Shown here: piece by piece, positions 8,488-19,800 of the stretch | How the letters are laid out: each line of letters opens with the position of its first letter | Position numbering within the stretch: position 1 is the first letter of the stretch | The notes under the pieces: generated by a model | What the model was told of the DNA's origin: nothing | The model's input: only the letters and a program-made list of their open reading frames with translations | Databases searched by the model: none | NCBI RefSeq assembly: GCF_000372725.1 | Contig: NW_005200600.1 | Span: 556,877-620,876, forward strand | Source of the DNA: Emiliania huxleyi CCMP1516 | Lineage: Eukaryota; Haptophyta; Isochrysidales; Noelaerhabdaceae | DNA: 64,000 nucleotides | Reading direction: 5' to 3' | Translations under genes and position numbers: made by a program

Positions 8488-11081
8488 TCAGGTCAAGCAG
8501 CCGGACCCGCCGCCGAGGGAGCACACCCAGCCTTTCGGCAGCGCTCCCGCCTCGAGCAGCACTGAGATGGTGAGGAAGGCGGCGTAGAGAGAGAAGAGGT
8601 AGAAGGAGTAGGCGCGAGGGACCGAGTAGGCCCCGCCAAAGGCGGGGATCGGGAAGGCCACCGCGTGCGAGGCGAGCGCGCAGAGGAGGAAGGCGGCGGC
8701 GACGCGGCAGTGCGCCGAGATCGGCGTGTCGATGGGGCGTCCGTTGAGGGCGGTGAAGAGGAGGCAAGGGAGCGCCGTCCCGAGCATGAGCATGAGCAGC
8801 GGAGAGCCAAACGCCGCGGACGCCGCCATCCGCGCGTCCGCGCGCCGCGCGGCGGTCGTGTCGGCGACAAAGTCCCCGACAGAGTTTCCGACGGCGATGA
8901 CGGTGAGGCCGAGGATGGAGGTGGAGATGCCCGAGATCTTGCCGATCGACTCGACGATGGCCACCGCCTCCTTGGCGAGCAAGTCCAGCCAAGCGATGGT
9001 CGCCGCAAAGCCGGCGAGCACGAGCGCCGCGTGGAAAGGCGGCACCTGTTCACAGCTGGAGGTGTGAAGAGGCGCTGTTCACACCTCCTCCCCCGCGTGG
9101 AAAGGCGGCACGGTGTCGGCGCGGGTGCAGCAGTGGAGGAGGAGGGAGGCGGCGGCGCCGCCCGCCGCGAGCGCCGCCCAGAGAGGCAGCTCGGTGCCGG
9201 AGAGCTGCGCCTCCAGCGCCGGCCACAGCTGCTTGCCGGAGCACTCGACGTGCAGCAGCAGCGCCGCGAACGGCAAGCTCGCCAGCGTGAGGCGCCGCCG
9301 CGCGCCATCCCACCCGCAATCGGCGCCGGGGATGGAGAGGTAGCGGAGGAGGGTCAGCGGGTACTCGAGCACCCACAGCGCGGCGTAGGCAGCGCGCAGA
9401 AGCCCGCCCGCCTCGGCCTCGGCCTCAAACACGAGCCCGACCAGCGGCCAGTCGCCGTCGAAAGCCTCCTCCCCCTCCCCCTCCTCCCCCTCCCCCTCCG
9501 CCTCCTCGAACCCCATCGCCTGCGCCCTCCAGCTCACGTACGCTGCGCCGCTGTACGAGCCGCCACCGCCGCCGACGCCCCCGCTGCCGCCCCCCGGAAT
9601 GGGGCGCCTTGCCCCGCCGCCGCTGCCCAGGCCGCCGCTGCCCGCGCCCGCGCCCCCGCCCGCGCTGCCGCCGCTGCCCGCCGCCGCCGCCCTGTCAGCC
9701 CCTCTCTCTGAGAGAGGGGCGGAGAGGGAAGAGGAGAGGGAGGAGGAGAGGGGGGCGGAGAGAGGCCCGTCCCGGCTGCGCCCCGCGGGAAGGTGCGGCA
9801 GCGACGGCAGCGAGGCTTGTGACTCGCTGAGGGCGGACGAGCCGGAGGTGTAGGCGTGGCCGGAGGCGTGGCGGGGCGTGCGGTCGCCGGAGCGGAGGGA
9901 GGCGCGGAGGGAGGAGCGGAGGGAGGCGCGGAGGGAGGTGCAGAGCGGCGCGAGGGTGGAGGAGCGGCGCAGCCGCGTCGGGAGCATCGCCTCGCGCGCC
10001 CAGCCGAGCCTACACTGACTGTTAGTTGTTACATAGCCTACACTAACAGGGAGCATCGCCTCGCGCGCCCAGCCGAGCCTACACTGACTGTTAGTTGTTA
10101 CATAGCCTACACTAACAGGGAGCATCGCCTCGCGTGCCCAGCCGAGCCTACACTGACTGTTAGTTGTTACATAGCCTACACTAACAGGGAGCATCGCCTC
10201 GCGTGCCCAGCCGAGCCTACACTGACTGTTAGTTGTTACATAGCCTACACTAACAGGGAGCATCGCCTCGCGTGCCCAGCCGAGCCGCGGCAGCCCGACG
10301 ACACAGGCGATGTAGCCGAGGTAGAGGAGGAGGAAGAGGAGGGAGGAGCGGAGGCCGATGGAGCCGCGCGCGGCGGCAGAGAGGATGGCGAGGAGGGCGA
10401 GGGAGAAGGCGCACAGGTCGCGCCAAAAGGTGAACGGCTCCACCGACCACGACCGCGGCCGACGCGCCGCAGACGGCAGCAGCGACGCGGTCCTGGTGTG
10501 GGGAGGTGAGGGTGGGCGGAGAGTGACCCCGGCCCGAAGTCGTGTCGTCTCGAGTGCTGGCTGGAGCACAGGGCTCTGTCTCCCGCATCTAGGCTCGCGG
10601 TCCGCCCGGTCCGCCGGCGGCTCGAGACACTCGGCGGAGCGTTCGCATACCACGCGACAGCGCCCAGCACGACGGTGGTGATGAAGACCGATCCTCCGAG
10701 CAAGTCGGAGAGGAGGAGCGGGAAGTCGGCGCGGTTGGCGACGGCGACGGCGGTGAAGACGTCGGGCGCGCCGTTGCCGAAGGCGAGCAGCGTGATGCCT
10801 GCCACGTCAGGCGGAAGGACGAGGAGCTCCGAGAGGAGAGTGAGCTGCGGAATGAAGAAGAGGTCGGCGGTGGATCCGAGGCAGCAGATCGTCAGCAGCA
10901 GCAGCAGCGCGCAAAGCGGCGCGAATGCCGCCGGCGAGGCGCCCAGCTGACAGTAGTAGAGAGGGACGTAGGAGCCGAAGAGGCCGGCTGCATCGGATGC
11001 GCAGTGCTGCTTCGCGAAGGCGCAGGAGTCTGCCGCCGCCTCAATGAGATCGCGTGAGCAGAGCGAGTGGTCGTCTGCCAT
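8488..11081 (-). CDS. Na+/Ca2+ exchanger of the NCLX / cation-calcium exchanger type (794 aa, 3 exons)
   Basis: Exons are 11081-10636, 10492-9112 and 9045-8488, and the frame is kept across both junctions. The N-terminal Cys-containing CAFAKQHCASD segment and the first alpha repeat (LAFGNGAPDVFTAV) match NCLX/CCX proteins, which move Ca2+ against Na+ in mitochondria or endomembranes. The second alpha repeat is GLTVIAVGNSVGDFVAD. About a dozen hydrophobic segments are visible. The long loop between the halves is inflated by an in-frame 69-bp tandem repeat and by Gly- and Ser-rich tracts. Intron 2 (66 nt) is bounded by an 18-nt direct repeat and holds an 11-bp hairpin. The start at 11081 is the last ATG before the Cys motif. 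Confidence 0.85.
9981..10284 (-). repeat. 69-bp tandem repeat, 4.4 copies, in frame inside the exchanger gene
   Basis: Units start at 9981, 10050, 10119, 10188 and 10257 (the last partial). Since 69 is 23 codons, the exchanger frame stays open through all copies. On the coding strand each unit also holds GTTAGTGTAGG, CTAAC and a terminal TGTAG, the signals of a 38-nt intron. Confidence 0.9.
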
Positions 11082-11861
11082 GGCGAAACCTGCAACTTCG
11101 GGGAAAGCGCGGCACAGCAGCCAGGGCCGTTGCCCCGCCACCCCGGCGCCGCCACCCAAAAAACAAAGCCCGGGGGCACGGCGTTGTTGTCCGAGTTAGC
11201 TCCGAGTAGAGGGGGCGTTATTTTAATAATAGAGGTGGCGTTCTGCAGTTAAGGGGAAACCCGGTACTACACGGAACTAACCCTCGCGCCTCGGAGATCC
11301 GTGAGCCGTCTAGCATGTTTACTTTACGGCCCTTTCCCTGCGAACGCGCGCACCCCCCAGGGCTAGGTAGGGCTCTCTAGCCCGTAACCCGATGCCGATC
11401 ATCTGGCCCGCTGGGTTTCCGGCCCTGTGGGATGTGTGAGAGGTTACCGTACATACCGACTGCACTCCAAAGAGCAAAGTGCTCCATCTCAACTCCCTGG
11501 CACGACACTGGGCACAGCGCACAGGACTGGCGCGCACTGGCACTAACACAGGTACACCACGGGAGCCGCCTAAGCGACTCCTGCGAGAATTTCGGCGAAT
11601 GCCATCCCTATAAAAAGTGTGAAGATCGCCACAACCCCCCGGAATTCCTGGTTCTCCCTTCAGCCTTCTCCCTCGAGCCTTCTCCTAGGATTCCTAGGCC
11701 TTCTCCGCTTTTTCCTTCGCGGCAACGCGATGGCGGGCAAGGCCTCTCTGCGCGCCCGCCCTCGCCACGCCGAAGACCAACCGGCGTCGGACCGCGGTGA
11801 GACCACGCCGCCCCCCGCGCCCGCCCGCGCCCGCAGCGTGAACACATACGCGCGTCCCTCA

Positions 11862-11961
11862 NNNNNNNNNNNNNNNNNNNNNNNNNNNNNNNNNNNNNNN
11901 NNNNNNNNNNNNNNNNNNNNNNNNNNNNNNNNNNNNNNNNNNNNNNNNNNNNNNNNNNNNN
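11862..11961. other. Assembly gap of 100 N
   Basis: Exactly 100 N, a conventional unknown-length gap. It abuts the foldback element at 11962. The flank 11085-11861 shows no gene I can support; it includes a CCTAGGCCTTCTCCGC stretch that recurs at about 13942. Confidence 0.95.
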
Positions 11962-13945
11962 AAAAAAAAATTTTTTTGCTTTCTAGCCCCCTCCAGAAAT
12001 TGAAGCACATCCCCCCGCCAGTTTTCGGTCCGGGGGGGAGTGCCCCCCGTCCCCCGTTTGGCCCGGCTTGCACAGGGTAGGCGGCCCTGATTACCGGCGG
12101 ACGCATAGTGGGGGACCTCTGCGCAAGGAGGGGGTGCAACGGCTCATTGGGGGCCTAGGTGGGCCCATGAGGGGGCGTGGCCGGGGTCCTGTGGGGGTGA
12201 AATGTTGCGCGGCGAATTCGAACCTACCCCCTCGCCGCGCCGATCCTCACGCGGAGGGTAAAACCCTGTGGGACAAAACCCCCCCGCGGTCGGCAGTCTT
12301 CAGAGTGGACCCCCCCCTCCCCAGCCTCCCCTGTGCATCTCGCACCCCCCCCCGCTCCCCATCGGTGACTCGCGAAGGACACGGACACTCGGGGTGAGGG
12401 GGGGTCCCCCAGAGAGGGGGCTTTGGGGCATTGTTGGGTTGATCGCTCGTGCCGATCTCGGGTCGATCTCGGGTCGATCTCGGGTCGATCTCGGGTCGAT
12501 CTCGGGTCGATCTCGGGTCGATCTCGGGTCTCGGGTCGGTCTTGGGCGGGTCAGTCTCGGAGTGGTCTAGAAAAGAAAAAATGGGGCGAGATGAGGCGAG
12601 ATGAGGCGAGGCCTGAGGCGAGGTGGGGGGCGAGATGAGGCGAGATGAGGCGAGATGAGGCGAGATGAGGCGAGATGAGGCGAGGTGAGGCGAGATGAGG
12701 CGAGGTGTGAGGCGAGATGAGGGTTGAGCTTGAGTCGAGGTGAGGCGAGATGAGGCGAGGTGAGGCGAGATGAGCGGCGAGGTGAGGCGAGATGAGGCGA
12801 GGTGAGGCGAGATGAAGCGAGGTGAGGCGAGATGAGGCGAGATGAGGCGAGATGAAGCGAGGTGAGGCGAGATGAGGCGAGCTGAGGCGAGACTAGGAGG
12901 CGCGATGAAGCGGGATGTTGTGTGGCGGCCTGTGCGGTCAGGCGCGCGGCGCACAAGCAGCCACACAACCCAAAAGCTCACTTGTATGGCTGCTTTTGTG
13001 CTGCCTGCTTGGCAGCACAAGCAGCCACACAACATCCCGCTTCATCTCGCCTCCTAGTCTCGCCTCAGCTCGCCTCATCTCGCCTCACCTCGCTTCATCT
13101 CGCCTCACCTCGCCGCTCATCTCGCCTCACCTCGCCGCTCATCTCGCCTCACCTCGCCTCATCTCGCCTCACCTCGACTCAAGCTCAACCCTCATCTCGC
13201 CTCATATCTCGCCTCATCTCGCCTCACCTCGCCTCATCTCGCCTCATCTCGCCTCATCTCGCCTCATCTCGCCTCATCTCGCCCCCCACCTCGCCTCACC
13301 TCGCCTCAGCTCGCCTCATCTCGCCCCATTTTTTCTTTTCTAGACCACTCCGAGACCGACCCGCCCAAGACCGACCCGAGACCCGAGATCGACCCGAGAT
13401 CGACCCGAGATCGACCCGAGATCGACCCGAGATCGACCCGAGATCGACCCGAGATCGGCACGAGCGATCAACCCAACAATGCCCCAAAGCCCCCTCTCTG
13501 GGGGACCCCCCCTCACCCCGAGTGTCCGTGTCCTTCGCGAGTCACCGATGGGGAGCGGGGGGGGGTGCGAGATGCACAGGGGAGGCTGGGGAGGGGGGGG
13601 TCCACTCTGAAGACTGCCGACCGCGGGGGGGTTTTGTCCCACAGGGTTTTACCCTCCGCGTGAGGATCGGCGCGGCGAGGGGGTAGGTTCGAATTCGCCG
13701 CGCAACATTTCACCCCCACAGGACCCCGCCCACCCCCCCTCATGGTCCCACCTAGCACCCCAATGAGCCTTCGCACCCCCTCCTTGCGCAGTGTCCCCCA
13801 CTATGTGTCGCCGTTATCGGGGCACGCTATCCTGTGCAGTCAGGGCAAGTGGGGGCGGGGGGCACTCCCCCTGGTCTGATACTGGGGTGTGACTGTCTCC
13901 AGTCTCGGAGGGGGGCTTGAAGCTAAGAATATTTTTTTTTCCTAG
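11962..13945. repeat. Foldback palindrome, about 960 + 920 bp arms
   Basis: The left arm (11962-12925) is the inverted, slightly diverged copy of 13026-13945, around a 100-bp spacer. From outside in each arm holds an A-rich edge, a GC-rich unique stretch with GGTTCGAATTC, a TCGATCTCGGG minisatellite and a long GAGGCGAGAT minisatellite. The outer parts differ by many substitutions, so this is not a simple assembly artefact. Open frames here are low-complexity products of the minisatellites. The flank 13946-14257 has no gene. Confidence 0.85.
12443..12910. repeat. TCGATCTCGGG and GAGGCGAGAT minisatellites (left arm)
   Basis: TCGATCTCGGG repeats at about 12457-12535 and GAGGCGAGAT/GAGGCGAGGT repeats from about 12590 to 12905. 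The reverse complements occupy about 13040-13325 and 13375-13460 in the right arm. Confidence 0.9.
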
Positions 13946-14257
13946 GCCTTCTCCGCGCCACTCACAAGCCTGCGCCTGCGGCGCTCCCTCGTTCCGACCC
14001 CCCCCCCCCCCTCTTCTTTCCCCGCTCCCTCCCCCTTCCCCCACAAGGCCACACCCTTCTCCACCACCACCTCCGCAGCCTCACTTTGGCGGCGTCACCG
14101 GCAGCCCCATCGGCACCTCGCTTCCCGCGGGGACGGCCTGGTGCGGCGCCGCGCCGGGGACGGGCGCCTAGCGCAGGGAGGAAGGGAGCTGAGGGCGGGG
14201 ACGCGCTCTTGTGCAATGGGCTCGGAGCAGCGACGCTCGGGTCGTGCTATCTGGCAT

Positions 14258-15588
14258 CTACGGGACGAGGCCGCGACCGCCATCGGCGGAGCGTAGGCGG
14301 GCTGCGGCGCGTAGCCTAGAGAAGACTCCAGGAAGGGTCAAGGAAGGCTCCGCCGCCGGAGGCGCGTGTGGGTCGGGCTGCGGCGCGCGGCCTGCCGCGG
14401 GCGGGAAGTGGCGCGCCGCGGCTCCGGTCGGCGAGGAGAGCGAGAAGCGGGTCCCCTCCGTCGCGTTGAGATGGCGCGTGACTTGCGCGGCGGTGAGCGG
14501 CAGGCAGAAGCACGCGCAGACGCCTATGGGAGGGTTCCGAGCAGGCTCCACGAAGGTTGCAGGGAGGCTCAGGGCGGCAGCACGCGCAGGCGCCGTCGTC
14601 GCAGGCGTCGCAAGCACAGGAGGGCGGGATGTGGAAGGCCTGGCGCACCTGACCTCGGGAGGAGCTCGGGTGATCTCGTGCGATCTCGGGGTGTGGAGGG
14701 TCGGCTCCGCACACACCCGGCTCCGCACGGTCCACACCAGCAGCACCATGCATACCATCGACGCCGTCGACGCGGCGTTGACCAGACGGCACTCGTTTGG
14801 CACGTGGCTCGGCAAGCTGCCGCCGTACTGGCAAAAGGCAGGCGCGCCTGGTGTTGCATCGCGGGCGGTGGGGTGTGCGCGGCGGTAGCGTTTGCATGCC
14901 GGTGGTGTGCGCGGGTGGCGGGTTGGGGGGAGCGTGGCGGGCGGTCTGGGCGCGCCGAAGGTTGCGAGAAGCCACAGTCCGCCGACGAAGACGGTTAGCA
15001 ACTTGCACGAGCCCGCGTGCCCAGTCACGCGCCTACGGGAAGGGCCCGGCGTCTGCAGGAGAGGCTCCCCGCCGCCCTCTTCCTCGCTCCAGCTCGAGCC
15101 ACGCGCTCGTACAGCATCGCGGGCAAGAGAGGAGGCACGCAGCAAGCGACCAGTGCGACGGGCGCGTCGCTAAGGCACGAGCAGAGCCCGTCGGACCACG
15201 TGCCGCGCGGGGCGGTGGGCGGTGGAACGAGCATCACGCGGTACTGCCCGCCGATGGCGACGGTGGGAGGCATCATCGCGTACTCGTGGCCGGGGCCGCA
15301 GCCGCAACAGCCTCCGCAGCAGCCGCAGCAGGAGCAGACGCAGCTGATCAGGTACCCGAGCAGTGCCATCGCCATGTAGGTGACCAGGAAGGCGGCGAAG
15401 GGCAGCCCGGCCGGCAGAAATTGCACGACCGCCTCGGCAATCTTCTCCCGGTCGGCACGGGGCATGTCGGTGTCGGCGATGCTCTTGCGGAGCTCGTCAC
15501 AGATCTCGTCGTAATTCTCCTGCACGGCGAGTCCGGTCCAGATCCCGCACGCCAGCGCGACGCCGAGGGCGACGAAGCGGTATAGCAT
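14258..15588 (-). CDS. PLAC8-family Cys-rich membrane protein (multi-exon, approximate model)
   Basis: The first exon starts at the ATG at 15588 with a hydrophobic N-terminus, a second helix (LPFAAFLVTYMAMALLGYLI) and a Cys cluster, then GTWSDGLCSCLSDAPVA and LVACCVPPLLPAMLYER, the N-terminal half of a PLAC8 domain. Downstream pieces are a hydrophobic segment around 14990, a segment ending VLLVWTVRSR around 14715, and CACFCLPLTAAQVTRHL around 14480, which matches the second PLAC8 Cys motif (C-C-C-xxx-Q-xx-RH). Exon limits between these pieces are not fixed; the stop is taken as 14258. PLAC8 proteins include plant cell-number and Cd-resistance proteins; no specific role can be assigned. Confidence 0.6.
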
Positions 15589-15729
15589 ACCACCTCACCA
15601 CTGGACCGTCCCGGCGCCTAGGCAAAATTCTTCGGTTTTCTTTTCTTTTTGATTTCAGCGCTCGTTCGAACGGGAGGGAGAAAAAGAACGTGTCCCACAC
15701 ATGCACATGCACATGCAAGCGCCCTCCCG

Positions 15730-16371
15730 CTAGGTGGAGCAGACGGCGCGTCCGTACCGCAGCAGCGCGACCATCTCCTTTTGCCGAAAGAAGAGCAGCG
15801 TGGCCACGATTGGCACCGGCGCGCACCGCGCGAGCAGCGGCAGCGAGGTGGCGCCGTGCGCCCAGCGGAGGAGCAGCGCAGCGCCGAGGCCGTTGGAGAG
15901 GGTCATGCCGCCGCCGTACAGCGCGTCCAGCGCGCGCGGCCACTCGCCTCCCCACATCCACCAGGAGCAGCTGGTCGCCGAGCCGAGCTCTAGCGCCACG
16001 ACGGCGCCAAAGTAGCGGCCGAACGCCTCGGGCGCGACGCTCATGGCAAAGCAATGGCCGGCGAGGCAGAGCCAGTGGTGCGCAAGCATCATCGCGTTGT
16101 ACTTGATCGCGCACAGGTCAAATAGCAGCATGCTCCCAAACACGTTGGCAAACACCGCCGCGAAGACAGAGGCCGAGCCTGGAACGAGCGCGGACGCTAC
16201 CCACAGCGAGGGCATCACGCAGACCTGCGGCAGCAGGCCGAGGAAGTTGCGCCAGCGCGGCGAGCCGCCGTCGAGCTTCGTACCCATCTTGTGTACGGCG
16301 TAGCGCTGCGCGGCGGCAAAGGCGGCGAGGTAGAGAGCGGTCAGCGTGGCGACGCTCGTGAAGTCCGCACC
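15730..16371 (-). CDS. Multi-pass membrane protein, TLC-like; 5' exon not located
   Basis: The frame is open from an apparent splice acceptor at about 16372 (first codons GADFTSVAT) to a stop at 15730. About six hydrophobic segments are visible. A HHWLCLAGHCFAMS motif followed by ELGSATSCSWWMW resembles the His-His and Glu signature of TLC (TRAM-LAG1-CLN8) proteins. An internal ATG at 16287 could be the start of a shorter form, but the upstream 28 codons are in frame and begin a membrane helix, so a missing first exon is more likely. Confidence 0.5.
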   Translation of the reverse strand, partial: GADFTSVATLTALYLAAFAAAQRYAVHKMGTKLDGGSPRWRNFLGLLPQVCVMPSLWVASALVPGSASVFAAVFANVFGSMLLFDLCAIKYNAMMLAHHWLCLAGHCFAMSVAPEAFGRYFGAVVALELGSATSCSWWMWGGEWPRALDALYGGGMTLSNGLGAALLLRWAHGATSLPLLARCAPVPIVATLLFFRQKEMVALLRYGRAVCST

Positions 16372-16426
16372 CTGCGAGCGCGGAAGACCCGTTGTTGATC
16401 GTGCGTGTGCGGTGTCGGGCGAGCTG

Positions 16427-16612
16427 CAAGCAGCCGGGGTGGGCGACCTGCATGCAAGCGTCTTAGAGTTGCATGTGTGGTGATGCGAGCTGGGCTACCT
16501 GCATATACACGTACACACTGCAAGCAGCCGGGGTGGGCGACCTGCATGCAAGCGTTTTAGAGTTGCGTGTGTGGTGATGCGAGCTGGGCGACCTGCATAT
16601 ACACCGTACATA
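16427..16612. repeat. Two tandem copies of a 92-bp repeat
   Basis: GCAAGCAGCCGGGGTGGGCG to GACCTGCATATACAC occurs twice back to back with few differences, upstream of the TLC-like gene, possibly in its first intron. Confidence 0.85.
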
Positions 16613-16802
16613 GTGTCTTCTGCGAGCGGATGTGCGGCGCTGGTGCGCTTCTTTCTTTTCAAACACTCTGACTCCACGCACTCTTCCCAACTCTTGTCTT
16701 CACAGTGATGTAATCGAAGAAGAAAAACCACAAGCCGCTCAAGCTTGTCGAGCTGCTCTTCGACGCCTGTGTCGCCTCGCCGCAGGGGGAGGGGGGCGCT
16801 GT

Positions 16803-19800
16803 ATGGCTTCCAAGGCAAACGATCAGCCGAGCCCCGCCGACGTGGTGATCGAGCCCGCCGACCTCCGCTTCGAGGTGTCTCTCTCGCGCGCCTCCATTCA
16901 GCACCTCGCGCTGCGCAACCTCGCCTGCGGCCGTCCGGTGGCCTTCAAGATCAAGACGACGAACCCGAAGCGGTACCTCGTGCGCCCAAACGCGGGGATC
17001 GTATGGGCCGAGGGCGCGGCCACCGTCTCGGTCCAGGTGGGCGTGCAGAAGGCGCTACCGCAGCCCGGCGACCCAAAGTCTCGTGACAAGTTCCAGGTCC
17101 GACCACGCATCGCGCGCCCTGCCAACCTCTGTTGTCACTGCCTCATCGCTGCCCGCCTCACCACGCCTAGCCCCTCCCGCTCCCGCACTCACCTGTCGCC
17201 ACCGCCGCCCTCGCCGCCCCATCCGCACACCACCGGCCCCGCCCCTTCGGCCACAGCCGTCCCCGCTACCCACCTCGCCGTTACCCCGCCGCCCCGTCTG
17301 TTGAATCGCCGCCGCCCGGCATCACCTACCGCCCTCCTCTGTCGCCGCCTCACATGCCGCCTCTCCCTCCCTGCCGCCCCTCCCTTCCCACCCGTCGATA
17401 TCGCCTGCCCTAGCCCTAGCCCTGCCCTCACCCTCACCCTCTTCCTCACCCCTCCACCCTCCGCCCTCACCCTCACCCTCACCCCAGCCTCAACCCTCTC
17501 CCTCTCCCTGCGGCCAGGTGCTCACTCTGCCCCTCGACAAGGCCCTCACCGAAGAGATGCTTGCGGCGCACGGGCAGGTGCGGAGACACCTCCGAGACAC
17601 CTCCGAGACACCTCCGAGGCACCTCCGAGGCACCTCCGACACACCCTCCGAGGCAGCCTGCCGCCTCTCGCCCGCCCGACTACGGCCACCGCCTCCCGCC
17701 TCCCGCCTCCCGCCTCCCGCCTCCCGCCCCCAGGGGAACGAGGCGCTGCGCGCACGGGTCGCCGCGCTGTGGGCGTCGGACGCCGCAAAGGCTGCCTGGG
17801 TCGACAAGGTCCGACACTTCCTAGACACTTCCTAGACACTTCCTAGACACTTCCTAGACACTTCCTAGCAAAGGCTGCCTGGGTCGACAAGGTCCGCCCA
17901 CCCAGACACTCTGAAGGACGCCGGGCCAGCTCGTGCCTGTGCTTGGGTGTGGAGAGGGGAGGGCTGCCTCCGGCGCTTGCCCCACCACTCCTCCGTGTGT
18001 GGAGGACCCCCCCCCCCCCCCCCCTTCCCCCGCCAGGTCCGCTCCTCGCTCGTCGCCGCTGACTCCGGAGGCGTGCGCGGCCTCTCCATCCCCGAGGAGC
18101 GGTCCGCGGCCTCTCTAGATGCGGACACTCTCTCCCCGCACACCTCCCCGCACCCCCCCGCACACCTCCCCGCACCTACCCGCACCTACCCGCACCTCGC
18201 CGCACCTACCCGCACCTCTGCCCGGCTGTACGCAGCTGCACGGCCCCTGGCTCCCATGCTGACGCTGTCGACGTCATGGCGCGCAGGCCCCTCTCCCCCT
18301 TCGCCTCGGGCAACGGCCCGGCGCAGGCTGCGGCGACGCCATACCACCCCGCCCTCGGCACTCCCTCGGGCAACGGCGAGATGTAGCCGAGATGCAGCCG
18401 AGATGCAGCCGAGACGCAGCCGAGACACAGCCGAGATGCAGCCGAGACGCAGCGCACACTCGGGCAACGGCCCACTCCGCAAGCGCGGGCCGTGAGGTGC
18501 GGAGAGGTGTCAAGAGGTGTGAAGAGCTTCTCTTCACAGCGGCGCGAGCTGCGGACAGGTGGCCGCGCGGGGGGTGCGCCTGCCTCCTCGCCGGTGCCAC
18601 TCGCAGAGTCGCTCGGCTCGCGAGACCTAGATGCGGGACCCCAGATCCAGATCTCCCCAGATCTGCCCTGATCTCGAGATCTAGATGCGGGACCCCAGAT
18701 CCAGATCTCCCCAGATCTGCCCTGATCTCGAGATCTAGATGCGGGACCCCAGATCCAGATCTCCCCAGATCTGCCCTTGATCTCGAGATCTAGATGCGGG
18801 ACCCCAGATCCAGATCTCCCCAGATCTGCCCTGATCTCGAGATCTAGATGCGGGACCCCAGATCCAGATCTCCCCAGATCTGCCCTTGATCTCGAGATCT
18901 AGATGCGGGACCCCAGATCCAGATCTCCCCAGATCTGCCCTAGATCTCGAGATCTAGATGCGGGACCCCAGATCCAGATCTCCCCAGATCTGCCCTAGAT
19001 CTCGAGATCTAGATGCGGGACCCCAGATCCAGATCTCCCCAGATCTGCCCTGATCTCGAGATCTAGATGCGGGACCCCAGATCCAGATCTCCCCAGATCT
19101 GCCCTGATCTCGAGATCTAGATGCGGGACCCCAGATCCAGATCTCCCCAGATCTGCCCTGATCTCGAGATCTAGATGCGGGACCCCAGATCCAGATCTCC
19201 CCAGATCTGCCCTGATCTCGAGACCTAGATGCGGGACCCCAGATCCAGATCTCCCCAGATCTGCCCTGATCTCGAGATCTAGATGCGGGACCCCCGTCCC
19301 CTGACTATCGCTCGAGAGGACACGTACTCCGCTGTGCACAATTGCGGCATGCTCCAGCTGTCTTCAGCTGTACTCGTGGCCCCTGGTGCTCCGCCTGACT
19401 CGAGGCGTGTGTCTCGTGGCGTAGGGTCGCGAGACGCCCTCTCGCCCCGCGACGCGATCTCGTCGTCGCCGCTCGTCGACCAGGTCCCGCCCGCCACGCG
19501 CACCCGCGCCTTGCACTCTGCCTGCCGTTGCCAGCTCCTGCCCGTGTCCGGGTGTGGTTGACGCGACGGACAGCCCTGGGCTGGGGCCCTGCACCTTGTT
19601 GGCCGCTCACCGGCCCTTTCCTTAGGTCGCAACGGGCAAGCCGCAGACACCGCCCTCCGCGCCGCCCGCCGCGCCTCGTTCCGCCGCGACGGGCGCCTCT
19701 TCGGGCAGTGCGGCGGAGGCGGAGGCGCAAGATTCACCGAGATCAGCCGAGATCAGCAGAGAGTGGCGCTTCTGCTTGCTGCCTCCCGTTCCTCCCACTG

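Noticed and set aside
9981..10284. Regular 69-bp repeats as a CRISPR array
   Set aside because: There are no variable spacers; whole units are identical, and the locus is a eukaryotic gene.
12247..13686. Ser/Leu/His-repeat open frames up to 260 codons
   Set aside because: They are translations of the GAGGCGAGAT and TCGATCTCGGG minisatellites in the foldback arms, mirrored on both strands.
18995..19339. Open frame with an 18-residue repeat on the minus strand
   Set aside because: By-product of the 54-bp satellite lying in an intron of the VAP gene.
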